This document shows, piece by piece, positions 1-12,180 of a DNA stretch of 64,000 nt (positions are counted from its first letter, which is position 1; each line of letters begins with the position of its first letter). A program made the translations under genes and the position numbers. The stretch covers positions 248,001 through 312,000 of the forward strand of contig JAAKBF010000221.1 in NCBI GenBank assembly GCA_012656075.1, written 5' to 3'. The DNA is from Phytophthora hibernalis. Taxonomy: Eukaryota; Oomycota; Peronosporomycetes; Peronosporales; Peronosporaceae. The notes under the pieces are model-generated. The model was given only the letters and a program-made list of their open reading frames with translations. It was not told the origin of the DNA and did no database searches.

Positions 1-3000
1 GATTCTGTGCTTCGCCCACACCAAGCGCAACGGCATGGAGGTGCCGCACACGTTCGTGCGCACCGTCAAGGCGCAAGATCTGCGCTTCAGCCAAGTGGAC
101 GCCGTGCTGCACGATATTAAGACCAAGAACTCGCCCACGTGGGTCGTTTTCTCCTTCGCGGTGGGTGTTGGCTGTGTGTAGACTCTATTGGCGGTTGGAT
201 TGACCCTTTGAGCACTGCAGGACCAGCGCGAGAAGAGGAACACGCTCAAGGTGCTCGCGTCCGGACACGGCAGCATCTCGGACCAGTCCAAGTGGCCGCC
301 CGAGCTCTTCTCGCCCAACGCGCTGTGCTACGGACTCACAAGCGTCGACTGCTACGACGAGAACGAGGCGCCGACCAACGTGCTGTCGTTCTGCTGGAAG
401 GGACGCAACATCCCCATCTACTTGCGGACCAAATACGCCGAGTTCAACTATGTCATTAGGGTGAGTGACTGTGCAATTCTCTTTGTTGCAGAGGAAGCGA
501 TGGAGACTGACCTGCGTGCGCTGTCCTGCAGAAACACATGGGAGCCGTTGCGCACGTCACGCTGCACAACCCAGAGGAGCTTCTGTACGTGGTTAACTTG
601 TTGTTAGCGGCGATGGAGACTTATCATGGTGTACTTGCTGGCGTTTTGTCGACAGGGATGGATCGGTGTTTTTGCAGACCCCGCGGCGGCGGCCACGAAG
701 CTCTTCACGGCGGTTTATTACGAATGATATTGAGTTCATGCCAGAGGTGACAGAAACGGTGCAGGATATTCGGTCGGATACCTCGCCATTCAATTGGGCT
801 GTATGCGGCTACGACAACTCGGATATAGAGAGCTCGACACAAAGAATGATCGTTGTGGAAAGGGGAATGGTGCGTTTAGATCCAGGAAACAGGTTGGCTA
901 TGATTCTCTTACGTTATATTTTGCCACACAACAGACTGGGCTGTACGCTCTGAAAGGCATCGGCGGAATTACCTCGGTGTTGGAGGAAGGAAGCACGATG
1001 TACATTTACTTGCGGGTGGACGTACCGCTGCATCGCGGAACGGAGCGAATCGTGTCAAAGTACGTGTTAGTAACATGGCAAGGCGTGGAAAGTGGCTGGA
1101 GTGGAGGAGGCACTTCAGACGATGAGGTCGAACTATGGTTTGGCCCGGGTTCTAACGGAGACCGATCTCCTCAGCGTCGAGATTCGTTTGCATCCGCCTC
1201 AAAGCTTCAGCGTGCTGTCACAGCTCACGTCCACGGCAGCGAAATTTACCGCGTGTTCCCTCATCATGTACGTTCCTCGATTAAAATGCAGGAAAATTGT
1301 CGTCGATTTTAAACGTTTACTCATAAATTCGCACATACTGTGCCACGTATACAGGTACATTTCTTTGCAAGCACTCTTTCGGAGATTTCAGAAGAAGCTA
1401 TTCGCGAGCGTATTAGGCGGGCAGTCGATAATGACTGCATGCTTATTCGAGTGGTACGTTGAGGATGCCACATTGCTGCTGTCACCACCAAGCCTAATAT
1501 GCTTTATACAGGTTTGTGTTCAAGCTTCAGGTGACACACAAGCACCGGTATGTTTGGAGATTCCTTTCGATGCTACAGTCGGCGTGCTTCAGCAAGAGAT
1601 TGCTTCAAATATTGGCATCCCGGTGAGCCGCCAGCGCATTGTGTGGATCCGCCAGACAGAGGATCTGGCGAAAGGTGTGTTCCTATAGCTGCTCGTGCTA
1701 GTGCTCACAAGCGAGGATGCCTAATCGTCGGTTGTGAATATTTCAGATTCTCAGCTGTCGACTGCGGTGATGCTGGAAGATGAAAACGCTGGTATCGAAA
1801 TGATATTGGACTTGCCCACGGTGACAAAATTCACGTCGACGACAAAGATAACGGCGAGAACTCTGTTCTTGCGAAGCTTGTCGAGCAGGTATGCGTAATA
1901 TGTGTAGTAAACGGATCACATGTGGATAGTTTGATTTGACGCGATTTTTGTAGATCAACTCGGGTGCTGCCGCGGTGAGTCTTTCAGCTGAGCGACGACA
2001 CGAAGTGCAGCGAGGGTGGAGGCCCGCGAAGCGGAGCTGAGGAAGATATTGTCTGTGACGCACTATTTAATTCGGCGGAAGGCGAGTGAGGACCTCAAGC
2101 CTGTCGCGCGCATGGCTAATGTGGTTGAAGACGTTGTATCCCACGAGAAGAAGGAAGAGGATACTCCGTCACCAAGAGCTCGGCACCCGGTTGTCCAACG
2201 TGCTGATTCGTCTGCCTCCTTGACAGGATCGATATCAGAGGAGCTTGCGAACGAAGACGTCTCGACATTGCAGGAACAGGCGCGCGTCCTTGAGTCGCAG
2301 AACAAGTATCTCGAAATTCCATACGAAAGCATTCATATCCTTGGCGGCAAGGAGAACGAGCTGGGTTGCGGAAAGGCGGCTACTGTGTACCGCGGACTCT
2401 GGATAAACCGGAACAGTGCTGCAGAGGTGGCGGTGAAATCGTTCCGTTACGCTCGATTAACAGACAAAATTCTTGGTGACTACAAACAAGAAGTGGCGCT
2501 GCTCAGACAACTGAAGCATCCGAATATCGTGTTATTTATCGGAGCATGCACGGACCCGAAGCTAATGATTCTGACGGAGTATTGCTCTCGCAAAAGGTAC
2601 GAAGGGTGACATTACTTTGATATTGAGGGTTAGCGTTCCTACTGACAACATCTTTTCGTGCAATTGTTTCTCTGTAGTTTATATGAGGTGATTCACAGCA
2701 ACAACTTCGAGACAATTCCTTGGAAGGTATGGATTTCGTTTATTTTGTTCGTCTGAGGTTGATTCTAACACTGAGTTTGTTTCCTATAGTTCAAAGTACG
2801 AATGATGCTTGATGCAGCAAGGGGCATCCAATATCTCCACTCAATGCGCATTATTCATCGTGACATCAAGGTAAGCATTAGGCCTCTACTGTGGTATCGA
2901 TGAAAAGGTAGCTTTACTGACTCGTTGTTGTTTGTAGTCCCACAACTTCTTAGTGGACGACGACTGGCGAGTCAAGGTGGCCGACTTCGGTATCAGCAAG

Positions 3001-3555
3001 GTGCTGGATAACGATACTGCGTTTACGCAATGTGGTACAACTGGATGGTGAGCATGACCAACACTTAGAGCGTGTAAAGTGTGACGTTCTTATCTGTGTC
3101 GGTTGTTTCATCTGCAGGGTTGCCCCTGAGGTTTTGTTGGACGAAGACCTCGGATATTCATTCAAGGCCGACAACTGGAGGTATGCATCATTCATCTGGT
3201 TGTCAATCCTGATAGAATTAGCACTGACGCTGTTCATTGCTTGCAGCTTTGCTATTGTAATGTGGGAAATGATCGCCGGAGGTTGCAGAACCCGTTCATC
3301 GGGATGGCCCCCATCAAATTCTATAACAAGACCATCAACGCTGGCATTCGGCCTCCAGTTCCCGAGGGCGCGGACAGCGAGTACATCGATCTCATGACCC
3401 AGTGCTGGAAGTCAGACGCGTCGGACCGACTTTCCTTTGACGTGATCGTGGATCGACTGGAGCACATGTTACTGGACCTGGGGGCCAGCATCGATCTCCC
3501 GCCCACGTTCCAGGGCGGCTACCATCAGCCAGGTACGATCACGCCGAACCCGTAA
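1..3555 (+). CDS. TKL-family protein kinase with N-terminal ADF-H-like and ubiquitin-like regions (5' end outside window)
   Basis: Multi-exon gene entering from the left edge. The C-terminal half (about 2330-3555) is a complete kinase domain: a glycine-rich loop (LGCGKAATVYRG), the lysine in VAVKSF, the HRDIKSHN catalytic loop, DFGISK, and CGTTGW before an APE-like VAPEV. The LEYCS-type hinge and WxxxxxxRLSF end are typical of tyrosine-kinase-like Ser/Thr kinases. Just upstream (about 1512-1890) is a ubiquitin/RBD-like stretch (CLEIPFDATVGVLQQEI). The first 600 bases translate to a pattern resembling an ADF-H/coactosin fold (FCWKGRNIPIYLRTKY). About eight introns of 50-90 bases interrupt it. 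The kinase call is firm. The ADF-H call is a weak pattern match, and it is an inference that all exons belong to one gene. Stop TAA at 3553-3555. Confidence 0.8.
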
Positions 3556-3801
3556 TTGTTGTGAGACCCGCAGACCTGGAGCTGTCCATCGTCTGCAGAG
3601 GCGTCCTACTGCTTGGTAATTTTGAGAGACGAGTCGTACGAAGACGTGTCCTCGATCGTATTATAGCATGCTGATAGAGAAGCAATCCCAAACTATCGAC
3701 GAGGCAGAGACCGTTGAGATAATAGCCGAGTGTTCCTATGCATCGCGTCAATCACTGCACCTCCTATAGTCTACGATTGGCTGAAAACGACAGAACACCG
3801 T

Positions 3802-4370
3802 ATGGTAGCGTTCGACATGGTGGCGCTGGTGCTGGAACTCGTGGCATTCTTCGGCTTCCTGTGCATCCTGCTCAACATCCTGTTGCCTCTGCTGGCCTTC
3901 GTTCTGCGCTTCGTGCTGGTGGGCGTGCCTAACGAGTGGCGCAAATGGCAGCTGCATCGCTCACAGCAGCGCGATTTGCGGTGTCTCCAGCGACGCGTCG
4001 ACGTCCTGACGCGCAGGAAACTGGCGGTGGGAATGCCAATAGTCTTCATTGATCATCTGAGTGAAATCTAACCTTTGTTGCGCTGCAGGACGAGCAGGAA
4101 ACTCGGCGTCGTGCACGGACAGTGAGCGCTCAAAAGCGGCAACAGGCAGAGGCCACACCCCACCAACTCAACCCGACCGGCGACCTGATCCCCAAGACTG
4201 GACTGCGAGCCAATGATGAGAGGAAGAGCAGTTCCAAACGCAAACCAAAGTCTACGCCTCAGCTGCAGCGTCATCGACTTGGCATTGACTCTACCGCCAA
4301 GAAACCAGCGAGCAGCATGCGAACAAGGTGGGGGTCTTTGTGTGATGTTACTGCAACAACTTTGTGGTAA
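3802..4370 (+). CDS. Small single-pass membrane protein, unknown function
   Basis: Two exons, 3802-4026 and 4089-4370, join in phase to about 168 residues. The start is the first ATG before a strongly hydrophobic segment (about residues 5-40, rich in Leu/Phe/Val), followed by a basic region (NEWRKWQLHRSQQRDLRC). The second exon is hydrophilic, rich in Gln, Lys and Ser, with an SSSKRKPKS patch. The intron has GT at 4027 and ends CTGCAG. The layout suggests a membrane anchor with a basic cytosolic tail. I do not recognise a family. A GTG-started longer form from 3730 is possible but lacks support. Confidence 0.5.
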
Positions 4371-4508
4371 TGGTCGCGTGGATTTACTACGGGCAGGAAC
4401 CACGAGGAGCTCTGATGAATGAAAGACGCCATCGTTGGTATTTATGGGACTTTATGATGGTAAGGTGACAATGCAGTATCATTTCGGAATTTCCGCTCTA
4501 GGGAGCAA

Positions 4509-5531
4509 ATGGCTGGGAGTTCGTGTGATGCAGTTCTTGTGCTCGTTTGTGGACTCCCCGCTGCTGGGAAAACGACACTGGCGAAGCATCTGGTGGCGAG
4601 GCGTACTGCCCGCTCGAGGCTGTACGAGCGGATCTCTTTGACGACATCTATGAGCAACTGATGGAAGGCGAAGATTGCAAGCCAACAGACTTCGATCCTG
4701 ACAAGTGGAAAGCGTGCCAACAAGATATGGCGCAGCGTGTCGACACAAGCTTAAAACTGCATGGAGCTCCGCCAATGACCAAGGATGCGGCTCAGCAACT
4801 GGTGCTGCTCGTTGACGATAACTTCCAGTACCGGAGTCTGCGCAAACGCTTCTTCCGTCTTGCCACAGAATGTAAGCCATGGAATGGTGTCCACACAATG
4901 GAGAGCACTACTGTAACTGACATGTCATTGGTGACTTGTAGTGAACTGCGGCTTTGCTCTTCTGTACGTGAATATTCCTGCAGAAAGCTGCCTGGAACGG
5001 AATGCTGCTCGATGTAGTGGTGATCGAGTTCCTGTTGAGGTGTTTGAGCGAATGGCGAACGCTTTTGAGGCTCCAAATGGTCATCAAAATGCATGGGAGG
5101 CCAACGCATTTGAGTTGAATGACGCGGACGATGACTCTAAGGTTGAAGAGGTCATGGATTCGTTACTCGTGCAAGCAGAGCATGAACTCAAAGAGCGCCG
5201 CCTACTCCAAATCGAGAAGCAAAGGGCGGAGGCGCAGCAGGTGAGACTCGGCTGTGGTAGTCGCGTTCATACATCCATATCGTTCTGGAAATCTAATATC
5301 TACCCATGTTTTCTTTAGCGCCGCGATCGCCTGACAACACAGCAAAACGTATTACATCTAGTTGACTTGGAGCTGCGTCAGTGGATATCGGCTCGACTCC
5401 GAGACGAGAGTGCACTATCTCCTGGTACGACGAAGGCGAAACTGGCATCTCAACTGAATCAACACCGGAAACACTTTCTTGCGTCAATCAAAAGTGCTCA
5501 CCCAGAGATTTCCAGATCTTATGCGAGGTGA
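4509..5531 (+). CDS. PSTK: L-seryl-tRNA(Sec) kinase (phosphoseryl-tRNA kinase)
   Basis: Likely phosphorylates Ser-tRNA(Sec) to Sep-tRNA(Sec), the committed step of eukaryotic selenocysteine synthesis. The start ATG at 4509 opens directly into a Walker A P-loop (LVCGLPAAGKTTLAKHL). Further on are ISFDDIYEQL, LVDDNFQYRSLRKRFFRLA and the typical ALLYVNIPAESCLERNAAR. Exons: 4509-4871, 4942-5240, 5319-5531. Between the P-loop and FDDIYEQL the frame shifts by one base at a TTT run (4637-4639); adding one T restores ISFDDIY. This looks like a homopolymer error, not a real break. The exact C-terminus is uncertain because a second frame change near 5515-5530 could extend it to about 5585. Its presence implies the organism makes selenoproteins. 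Confidence 0.82.
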
Positions 5532-5789
5532 AGTCGAGCAGGTGGTGGTTTCATTTGTTCAACGCTTTCAGCAGCAACAAGAATAGTGACAGCAAGCGGG
5601 ATGCTGATGTCGATGGCATTTGTAACCCCTTCAACTCATTAACATTTCATTGTCGCCAAAACGACTGACGATGTTTCTCATGCTCCCGGGCACTCTGCGT
5701 TTCGACACAGCGTGTGAAGACTAACTTCAAGACAAGGTAACACAAACCAGCTTACACAGAAGATTGGAACTTCATTGAGGCACGCTTCG

Positions 5790-8514
5790 ATGGCTCAAGT
5801 CATGGATTCGCCTCGTTTTAGACTTGACTCCGAAAGTGATGAAGAGATTGATATCGAGATTGGAGCACGACCTGGCATAACTTCAGAAGCCCAGCCAGAC
5901 GAGCAAAACTCGGAGCACGATTCTGCATCTCTTCTCGGCACAGGCAGCAGAAGAACGCGTGTAAGGACGGCCTTCCTGACTGTTTGCTTCCTCTTTCTTG
6001 TGGGAGTAAGCATCGGCTTAACTTCACGCTTTTCACGAGATCAACCCGGTACTCTGGACGTTGTCACTGGTGAAGATTTTACGGTCTCGTTCGGAAGCCT
6101 TGAAACTATTGGAGGCGAAGAAGTGAAAACGGGTCACGTGGTGCCTTTCCTGGATGTGCAATTCTCTCCTGACGATAGGGCACTTTTTGTCTTGAGCAAA
6201 CAACACTGGAACGCTTCTTTCATTGTATATCCAACGGTGGTTAAGCATGCTGCACCCGTGACGATTGGATTAGAGCGGGGAGGAATACTGTTAAAAACTA
6301 ACGACTGCGCGTTCCACTTCGAGCTGTCCCCTAACAATCGACATCTGGAGCTTGTACAAGAGTACCATTACGCAAACCTTCAGGAAACAATGCTGAAGAG
6401 CTCCAGCAAATGTTTGATGATAGTCAATGGCCTGGATTTGTTACCAAAGTACCTATTTACGCGGAGACCGACAGCGCTTACTACATTCCCACTGACATTT
6501 TCCTCGCAAATGGATTTTTCGTGGCGCCTGCGCTCGCTTCGTCAGATTTCACTGCACTGGACGATCCATCAGAGTCCTTTGCACGCAACACGATGTTGTA
6601 TGTCGAGTACGAACTTCATTCAGGGGTTGTTGAGGTCAACTATGCAATCGGTCTGCTTCCAGACGAAATCCTGCCGCAACGAGCGGCAGACGATCGGGTG
6701 GGATATTTTGCCAAACGCTACACGCAATACAGTCTCAGTGACCAAGATCCCAACGATGGCAACGGCTACCATCGGTGGGATCCGCAGATGACAGTCATTC
6801 ACCGTCGCAAACTTGAGCTCGACGCCACCGGAAACACAACTAAAGAGCCTATTTCGTTCTACATTGATCCATCGGTGCCTTTGGAGTGGAGAGAAGCTTT
6901 TGCTACTGGTGTTGAGGCATGGATACCTGCATTCGAACAAATTGGGTTTCCAAACGCCATTCGTGTGGTGCTTCCTGGGGATAGCGACTGGCCGACAGAC
7001 TATCGACTTGGAGATCTTCGATACAATAGCATCTCAGTCATGATCTCAGAACAGACCTATGCATACGGGCCAACAGTTATTGACCCTCGGTCTGGAGAGA
7101 TCTTGCATAGCGACATTGTGTTCGAGTACGGCTTTTTCAATGAGGTGATGGCAGATTTCGACATAAAATCTCCCGTGGATCCTCCAAAATCCCGTAATAC
7201 TGCTGATACCACTGACGGCACGGATACAGGTGCAGAGAGCTCATCGCAGAGCAACAATGGATTGCAGCACGGTCGTACCGGTCGAAGTCGACAGTGTGGG
7301 TTTGCTCAGGAATCCCAACACCAAGTTGATCGGATGTTGCTTAGCTCCATGATGACAGATGAAAGTGGCTACGTACCCAAGAGACTTATTGCTCAGCACT
7401 TTGCCGACATCGTCATGCACGAGGTTGGCCATACGCTTGGTTTGCGTCACAACTTCGCTGGTTCTGCTGCGTATTCACGCGAACAGCTGCGAGATCCTGT
7501 ATTTGTCGCTGAGCATGGTATTTCCACATCCATCATGGACTATTTACCGGTCAATATTTTTCGGACCTGACGAAGGATGAAGCTGAGAAGCACGGTTTCT
7601 TCATGACAACGATCGGCGCGTACGACTATGCCGCGATTGCCTATGGGTACTCAGTTGTGAGGGACGAAGTCCCAGGTTATAAGCACCCACACTTGACAGA
7701 GTTGGCTGCAGCTGCGCCACTGTTCTTAACCGATGAAAGTGTCGACAGCATGCTAAGCCCGTATGCGCAGTTGTTTGACTTGTCTTCCGACCTGGTGAAC
7801 TATGCAGCTGATCGGCTACAGTTTGTCCAGAATTCGCGGAGTACTGATGCAGTAACGAACAAAGTACCAGAGGACGCGTCCTGGACGACACTCTGGCAAC
7901 GTGAACGTGCTCAGCTGCGCATTCTCGAGCAAGCGATCAAGATCGTGCGGCCAATTCTTGGTGGAGTAAATGTCACCCACGCGCATCGCGGCAAAGATGA
8001 AGGCTTATACCATGCACCCTTCGTTTTAAAAGACAGACAGCTTGCAGCCCTCCAAGTTCTTCAGCGAATCATCCGTGCAGAAAGTGGGTTGTTCCCATTG
8101 CCGAAGGACTATACGTCGTACATGGAGGTTGTTGGTTTCAAGAACGAGGACTGCAACGAGCCGACACTGGATTACAGTTGTCTCGGACGTGGTCTCGTGG
8201 ATGTTGGCGCGTATGTCCTTCGGGTCCGGGCATACGCTGTGAAAGCGGCGCTATTTCCTGCCATGGAGCGTATCGTGCAGCAGGAAGCACTGAGCCCATT
8301 GACGCTAATAGAGCTTCTGACGGAAGTCTACCAGGCCACCAACGCCCAACCAGTCAATTACTCGTTGACTGAATTCATGGACCAACTACTACAAAACGTT
8401 ATGAGCAACCGTGAGACGGACTCACGTATCAAGAGAGCAGTCGAGGAGCAATTTGGTGTGACGCAGCCTCCGGTTGTCGTCGTTGGAGCTGTAGACGAGG
8501 AAGTACTGAATTAA
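5790..8514 (+). CDS. Membrane-anchored zinc metalloprotease (metzincin, bacterial DUF5117/DUF4953 type)
   Basis: Intronless gene of about 900 residues. It starts with an acidic cytosolic tail, then one membrane segment (FLTVCFLFLVGVSIGL, about residues 55-75), so probably a type II membrane protein with the enzyme outside or in the lumen. The catalytic zinc motif is HEVGHTLGLRHN (about 7418-7453), followed by a Met-turn SIMDY, which defines a metzincin. Blocks RVGYFAKRY, WREAFATGVEAWIPAFEQIGF, LRYNSISVM and VIDPRSGEILHSDIVF match what I know of the bacterial DUF5117/DUF4953 'zinc-dependent metalloprotease' family. The frame is broken twice by apparent one-base deletions: AA at 6389-6390 and the T-run at 7557-7561. 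Repairing each gives uninterrupted family-like sequence. No introns plus a bacterial-type domain suggests ancient transfer. The substrate is unknown. Confidence 0.8.
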
Positions 8515-8543
8515 GATAGGTTTCCAATATATCTTAATTCAGT
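8505..8543. repeat. Perfect 14-base inverted repeat spanning a stop codon
   Basis: ACTGAATTAAGATA at 8505-8518 is followed after 11 bases by its exact reverse complement at 8530-8543. The left arm contains the last codon and the TAA stop of the metalloprotease gene. In RNA it would fold into a stable AU-rich hairpin at the boundary of the coding region and 3' UTR. It lies 75 bases before the next start codon, so it may contribute to 3' end formation in this very short intergenic gap. Confidence 0.75.
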
Positions 8544-8617
8544 GCTTTCTCTAAATGCAAAATCACAATAGAGATTTCGTCACATTTCGCATTTCGTGCG
8601 GCTGACAGTCAATAGCA

Positions 8618-10878
8618 ATGCTGCTCTCTCGGTTGCGCTGTCGAGTACATGTACCGCTGCGGCCGTCGGCTCTCGCTGTGCGTAGCTGCTCTTCCCACAA
8701 TACCAGCGAAAAGCCTGGAGCTGCAGTGCGCGTGCGTTACGCTCCGAGCCCCACCGGCTACTTGCATTTAGGTGGTCTACGCACTGCGCTCTTCAATTAT
8801 CTGCTCGCCAAGAGCTCAGGCGGGCAATTCATTCTACGCATCGAGGACACTGATAAGGTATGACAGATTTTATTTTTACTATTGGTGAGATATTGCAGAG
8901 CTGATTGCCTGGTCCTTGTGTGCAGACGCGTCAAGTGGAGGGGTCTCTGGAGGCGCTAGTGAACAGCCTCAAGTGGTGCGGCGTCGAGGAGGACGAAGGT
9001 GTGTACGGATCTCAATAATCATGACAGAGACTGGGTGGATTGATAGGGAGGTGTTTTAATGATGCAGGGCCCAATGCTGGTGGCCCTTACGGTCCGTACG
9101 TCCAGTCGCAGCGCCTCCCGATCTACCACGAGGCGGCCGAGAAGCTGGTTGAGGTAGGTAGAGTTGTTAGTTTTTATGGAGGTTTGGGGTTTAACTGACT
9201 AGTGATGTGCTGCAGAGCGGCCATGCGTACCGTTGTTTTTGCTCGAGTGAGCGTCTGACGAAGCTGCGCGAGTCGCAGACGCGTCATGGCGAAGCGACAA
9301 TGTACGACCGTGCGTGTCTCGGTCGGGACGAGAAGGACGTGGAAGCTCGTGTGGCACGTGGAGAGCCCCACACGGTTCGCCTGAAAATCCCCGAGGGCAA
9401 GACGATTGTCAAGGACCTACTTCGTGGATACGTGCAGTTCGAACACTCGGGTATTGATGATCAGGTTCTGATGAAGAGCGATGGCTACCCGACGTATCAC
9501 CTCGCCAATGTGGTGGACGACCACGCTATGCACATTTCTCACGTAATTCGTGGCGAGGAATGGCTGCCGTCAACACCGAAGCATGTCATTTTGTACAAGG
9601 CGCTGGGTTACGAAGCTCCGACTGTAAGGCGCAGCTGCAATGCGGCAAATTTGCTTAGTGATGAGGATCCGAATTCATGATCGTGGTGTTGTCTTCCATT
9701 ATAGTGGGCGCATTTGGGTCTTCTACTGAATGAAGATCGCTCCAAGCTGTCCAAGCGTCAGGGCGATGTTGCTGTCGAGGACTTCCAGGTTCGTTCCTGT
9801 GCTGGGGTTGATTTGGTTTGCGCTGAAATTAATTACTGTCGACTCTTCAATTCTACCGCAGGACAAGGGATTCCTGCCAAGCGGTCTCGTGAACTTTGTT
9901 GCTCTCTTGGGTTGGAACCCCGCAAACGGCAACAACCAAGAGATTTTCCAGATGAAGGACCTGGAGAAACACGTATGAACTGCTACTGCCTTGACCAGAA
10001 AAGTATATATTCACACCGTACTGACCTCTTTCTTCTACGGCACAGTTCTCGATTGACCACATCAACAAGGCAGGCTCAGTTGTGAACGTGGATCGTCTTC
10101 GTTGGATCAACTCTCGACATGTGCGCTCACTTTTTGCCGAGGAAACTGCATCGGATGAGCACAAGTTGGCTGTAGTGAACGACGTGCTGCCGATGATTTC
10201 CTCGACTCTTGAAGATGCGGGCCTGGCCCCAGCTGATGTAGTGGAGAAATTCGGCCTCGACTACGTCTGGCGAGCGATGGATCTCATGAAGGTACGTCTT
10301 GACGCGATATTGGCGCTGCATCGCATTTTCGGTCCTTACACATGATTTGCTTTCCTGTCTCATTACTATGATATAGGAACGCGTGAGCGCGCTTCCCGAG
10401 TTCGGTCCGCTGTGCATACCATTCTTCACGAGTCCTGATCTCAGCTCCTCGGTGGCCCAAGACATGAAGGCCAAGTTCATTGATGATAGCACACCAGACC
10501 TTGTAGCGGATGTGTGCACGAACCTGCGCAACCTGTCAGATGAAGAGTTCACGCCGGTATGGAGCGAGCGCTCTCTTGACGAAGTGTTGATGAGTTTCAC
10601 TTATAATACCTTTGTTGATTTTTGTGCAGGATCACATCACTATGAGCGTCAAGGCTGTTGCAAAGAGTCGGAAACTTGGACTGAAGAAGTACGTTGCCTT
10701 GCAGATGGGGTGCTTGTTACCTTGATTAGTCTGACGCGTGAGTTGTTTGAATTGTGTGCACAGGGTGCTGATGCCGATTCGTTACTACCTGACGGGCATG
10801 GACGTCGGTGCTGGACTTGGTGACACGATTGAGCTGATGGGTCGCGAGACTGTTTTTCAGCGATTGAAGCTCGACTGA
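8618..10878 (+). CDS. EARS2: Glutamyl-tRNA synthetase, organellar (mitochondrial) type
   Basis: Class I aminoacyl-tRNA synthetase of the bacterial/organellar type, charging tRNA with glutamate. The first 25 residues are rich in Arg, Ser and Leu without acids, as expected for a mitochondrial presequence. Then comes VRYAPSPTGYLHLGGLRTALFN (the HIGH box as HLGG), a Glu-binding IEDTDK, FCSSERL, VIRGEEWLPSTPKH, and the KMSKS box as KLSKRQGD (about 9750). The C-terminal anticodon-binding half runs through NAGSVVNVDRLRWIN-like and ends IELMGRETVFQRLKLD. About nine introns; the first exon is 8618-8857. Length and order of motifs fit a full enzyme, and I found no frame break. The compartment is inferred from the N-terminus and enzyme type. 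Confidence 0.9.
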
Positions 10879-11017
10879 GCTGACGGCAGGAGCTTCCTAG
10901 ACGTTGAACTTGCACGAGCTCCCTCAACAGCATGAGTACTCCATGTAGATCGCGACAAACAAAAATGGTATTCATGCTCAGGCAAAACAGAATATACAGA
11001 AAGCTTTGCTCGAAAGC

Positions 11018-12115
11018 TCAGTTTTTCTTCCGATGGCGAGGCACTTGGCGTACGACTTTTGTGGCCTTAGCAGCGGTCTCCTTGCGGTTCTTCGTACGCT
11101 TCACTACCTTCTTCGCTGCAGCAGCTTTCTTTCCAAGACTTTGCGACAGCTTGCCCGGTAGCACAACCTTGTTGGTAACCTTCTGCTTCTTCTGTGACTT
11201 ATTGCTAGCCTGGCCGGTGATCGTGACGCTCAACTTGGCCTTTTGTTGTTGGCGCGCATCACCTGCCGTACAGAAGCCTTCCCTTGTGCCTTGGGCTGTT
11301 GCTTCACCACCTGCTGATTCTTAGCGTTCTTCCTCGTCTGCTGCGGAGCATTCTTCTTCTTCTTCGATTGCTGTGCCGTGCTGTTCTGCTTGGTCCCCTT
11401 CGTGGCTTTGGGGCTGACAACCAGACGGCCGGCAACCTTCGTCTTGTCAGCTCGCATTTGACGCCGCAGCTTGGCGGTGGTCGCTGCGATGCTCGTCTTG
11501 GTCTTTCCCTGCGTTGCCTTCTCCTTGGCAGCAGGGGACACCGTCGACAGGCCGCGGTTCTTGTTCATCAGAGCTTTGCGCTGCGCCTTCTGGCCGGTCT
11601 TGGTGACCGTCTGCTGCTTCTGTTGTTGGGGTTTCTGCTGCTTGGGCGCCTTCCTCTTGTCTGCGGACTGCTTCTGCTGGGGATTTTTGGCCTCTTGCTT
11701 CTTCAGCAGCTTGTGCTCCTTCTTGCGCTCCTTAATCAGTGCGTCTGCAGACACAAATTGAGTTAGCTTAAGTCTCCAGATCTTTCTAGTCGAAAAGGGC
11801 GATCTTACCGAGGGACAGATCCAGACGCCCTTCCAGGTCCACACCACGCGGACTCACGTTGACGAAGGCGTGGGCGTCGCTGGGGATGGCGATGGCAGCG
11901 GTGGGGTCAAGGCAGTCGCCATGGAGCTTCGATGTGGCTTGGAGCAGGCGAGTTGCGGAGTGATTGGAAGTCACGACCGACTTGCAACGTTGAACGTCAG
12001 AAAGATCGCGGCGGCTTTGCCCGCGAAAGGGCACGCAAGAGATTTTCGACCAATGGTCTATATTTATTTGGAACTGGCCAACACGCGTATACCCAATCAG
12101 AACGCTGCAATCCAT
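11018..12115 (-). CDS. Lys/Gln-rich basic protein with a UAP56-binding motif; candidate mRNA export adaptor
   Basis: Two exons on the minus strand. Splicing exon 1 (ending near 11806) to exon 2 creates GRLDLSLDALIKERKKEHK, which matches the UAP56-binding motif found at the ends of ALY/Yra1, UIF and CHTOP export adaptors (L-D-x-S-L-D-D-I-I-K type). The rest is very basic and low-complexity: runs of Lys, Gln, Ala, and repeated KK/QQ blocks, giving an intrinsically disordered RNA-binding tail. An AAAA run (TTTT on plus, 11241-11244) is one base short; adding one joins the frame to the terminal KLSVTITGQASNKSQKK segment. The start is uncertain: no ATG lies in frame near the motif, the first upstream being at 12115, and an ATG at about 11922 is in another frame. 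Function is inferred only from the motif and composition. Confidence 0.55.
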
Positions 12116-12180
12116 GGAAAGATCTTGGTTTCGGTGAAACGGCTAAATTCTTTGACCCGCAAGAGATTACATCTACTAGT

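Noticed and set aside
11284..11766. 160-codon Leu-rich plus-strand frame
   Set aside because: Exact antisense of the Lys/Gln-rich protein; its leucines and cysteines are the mirror of Lys/Gln codons.
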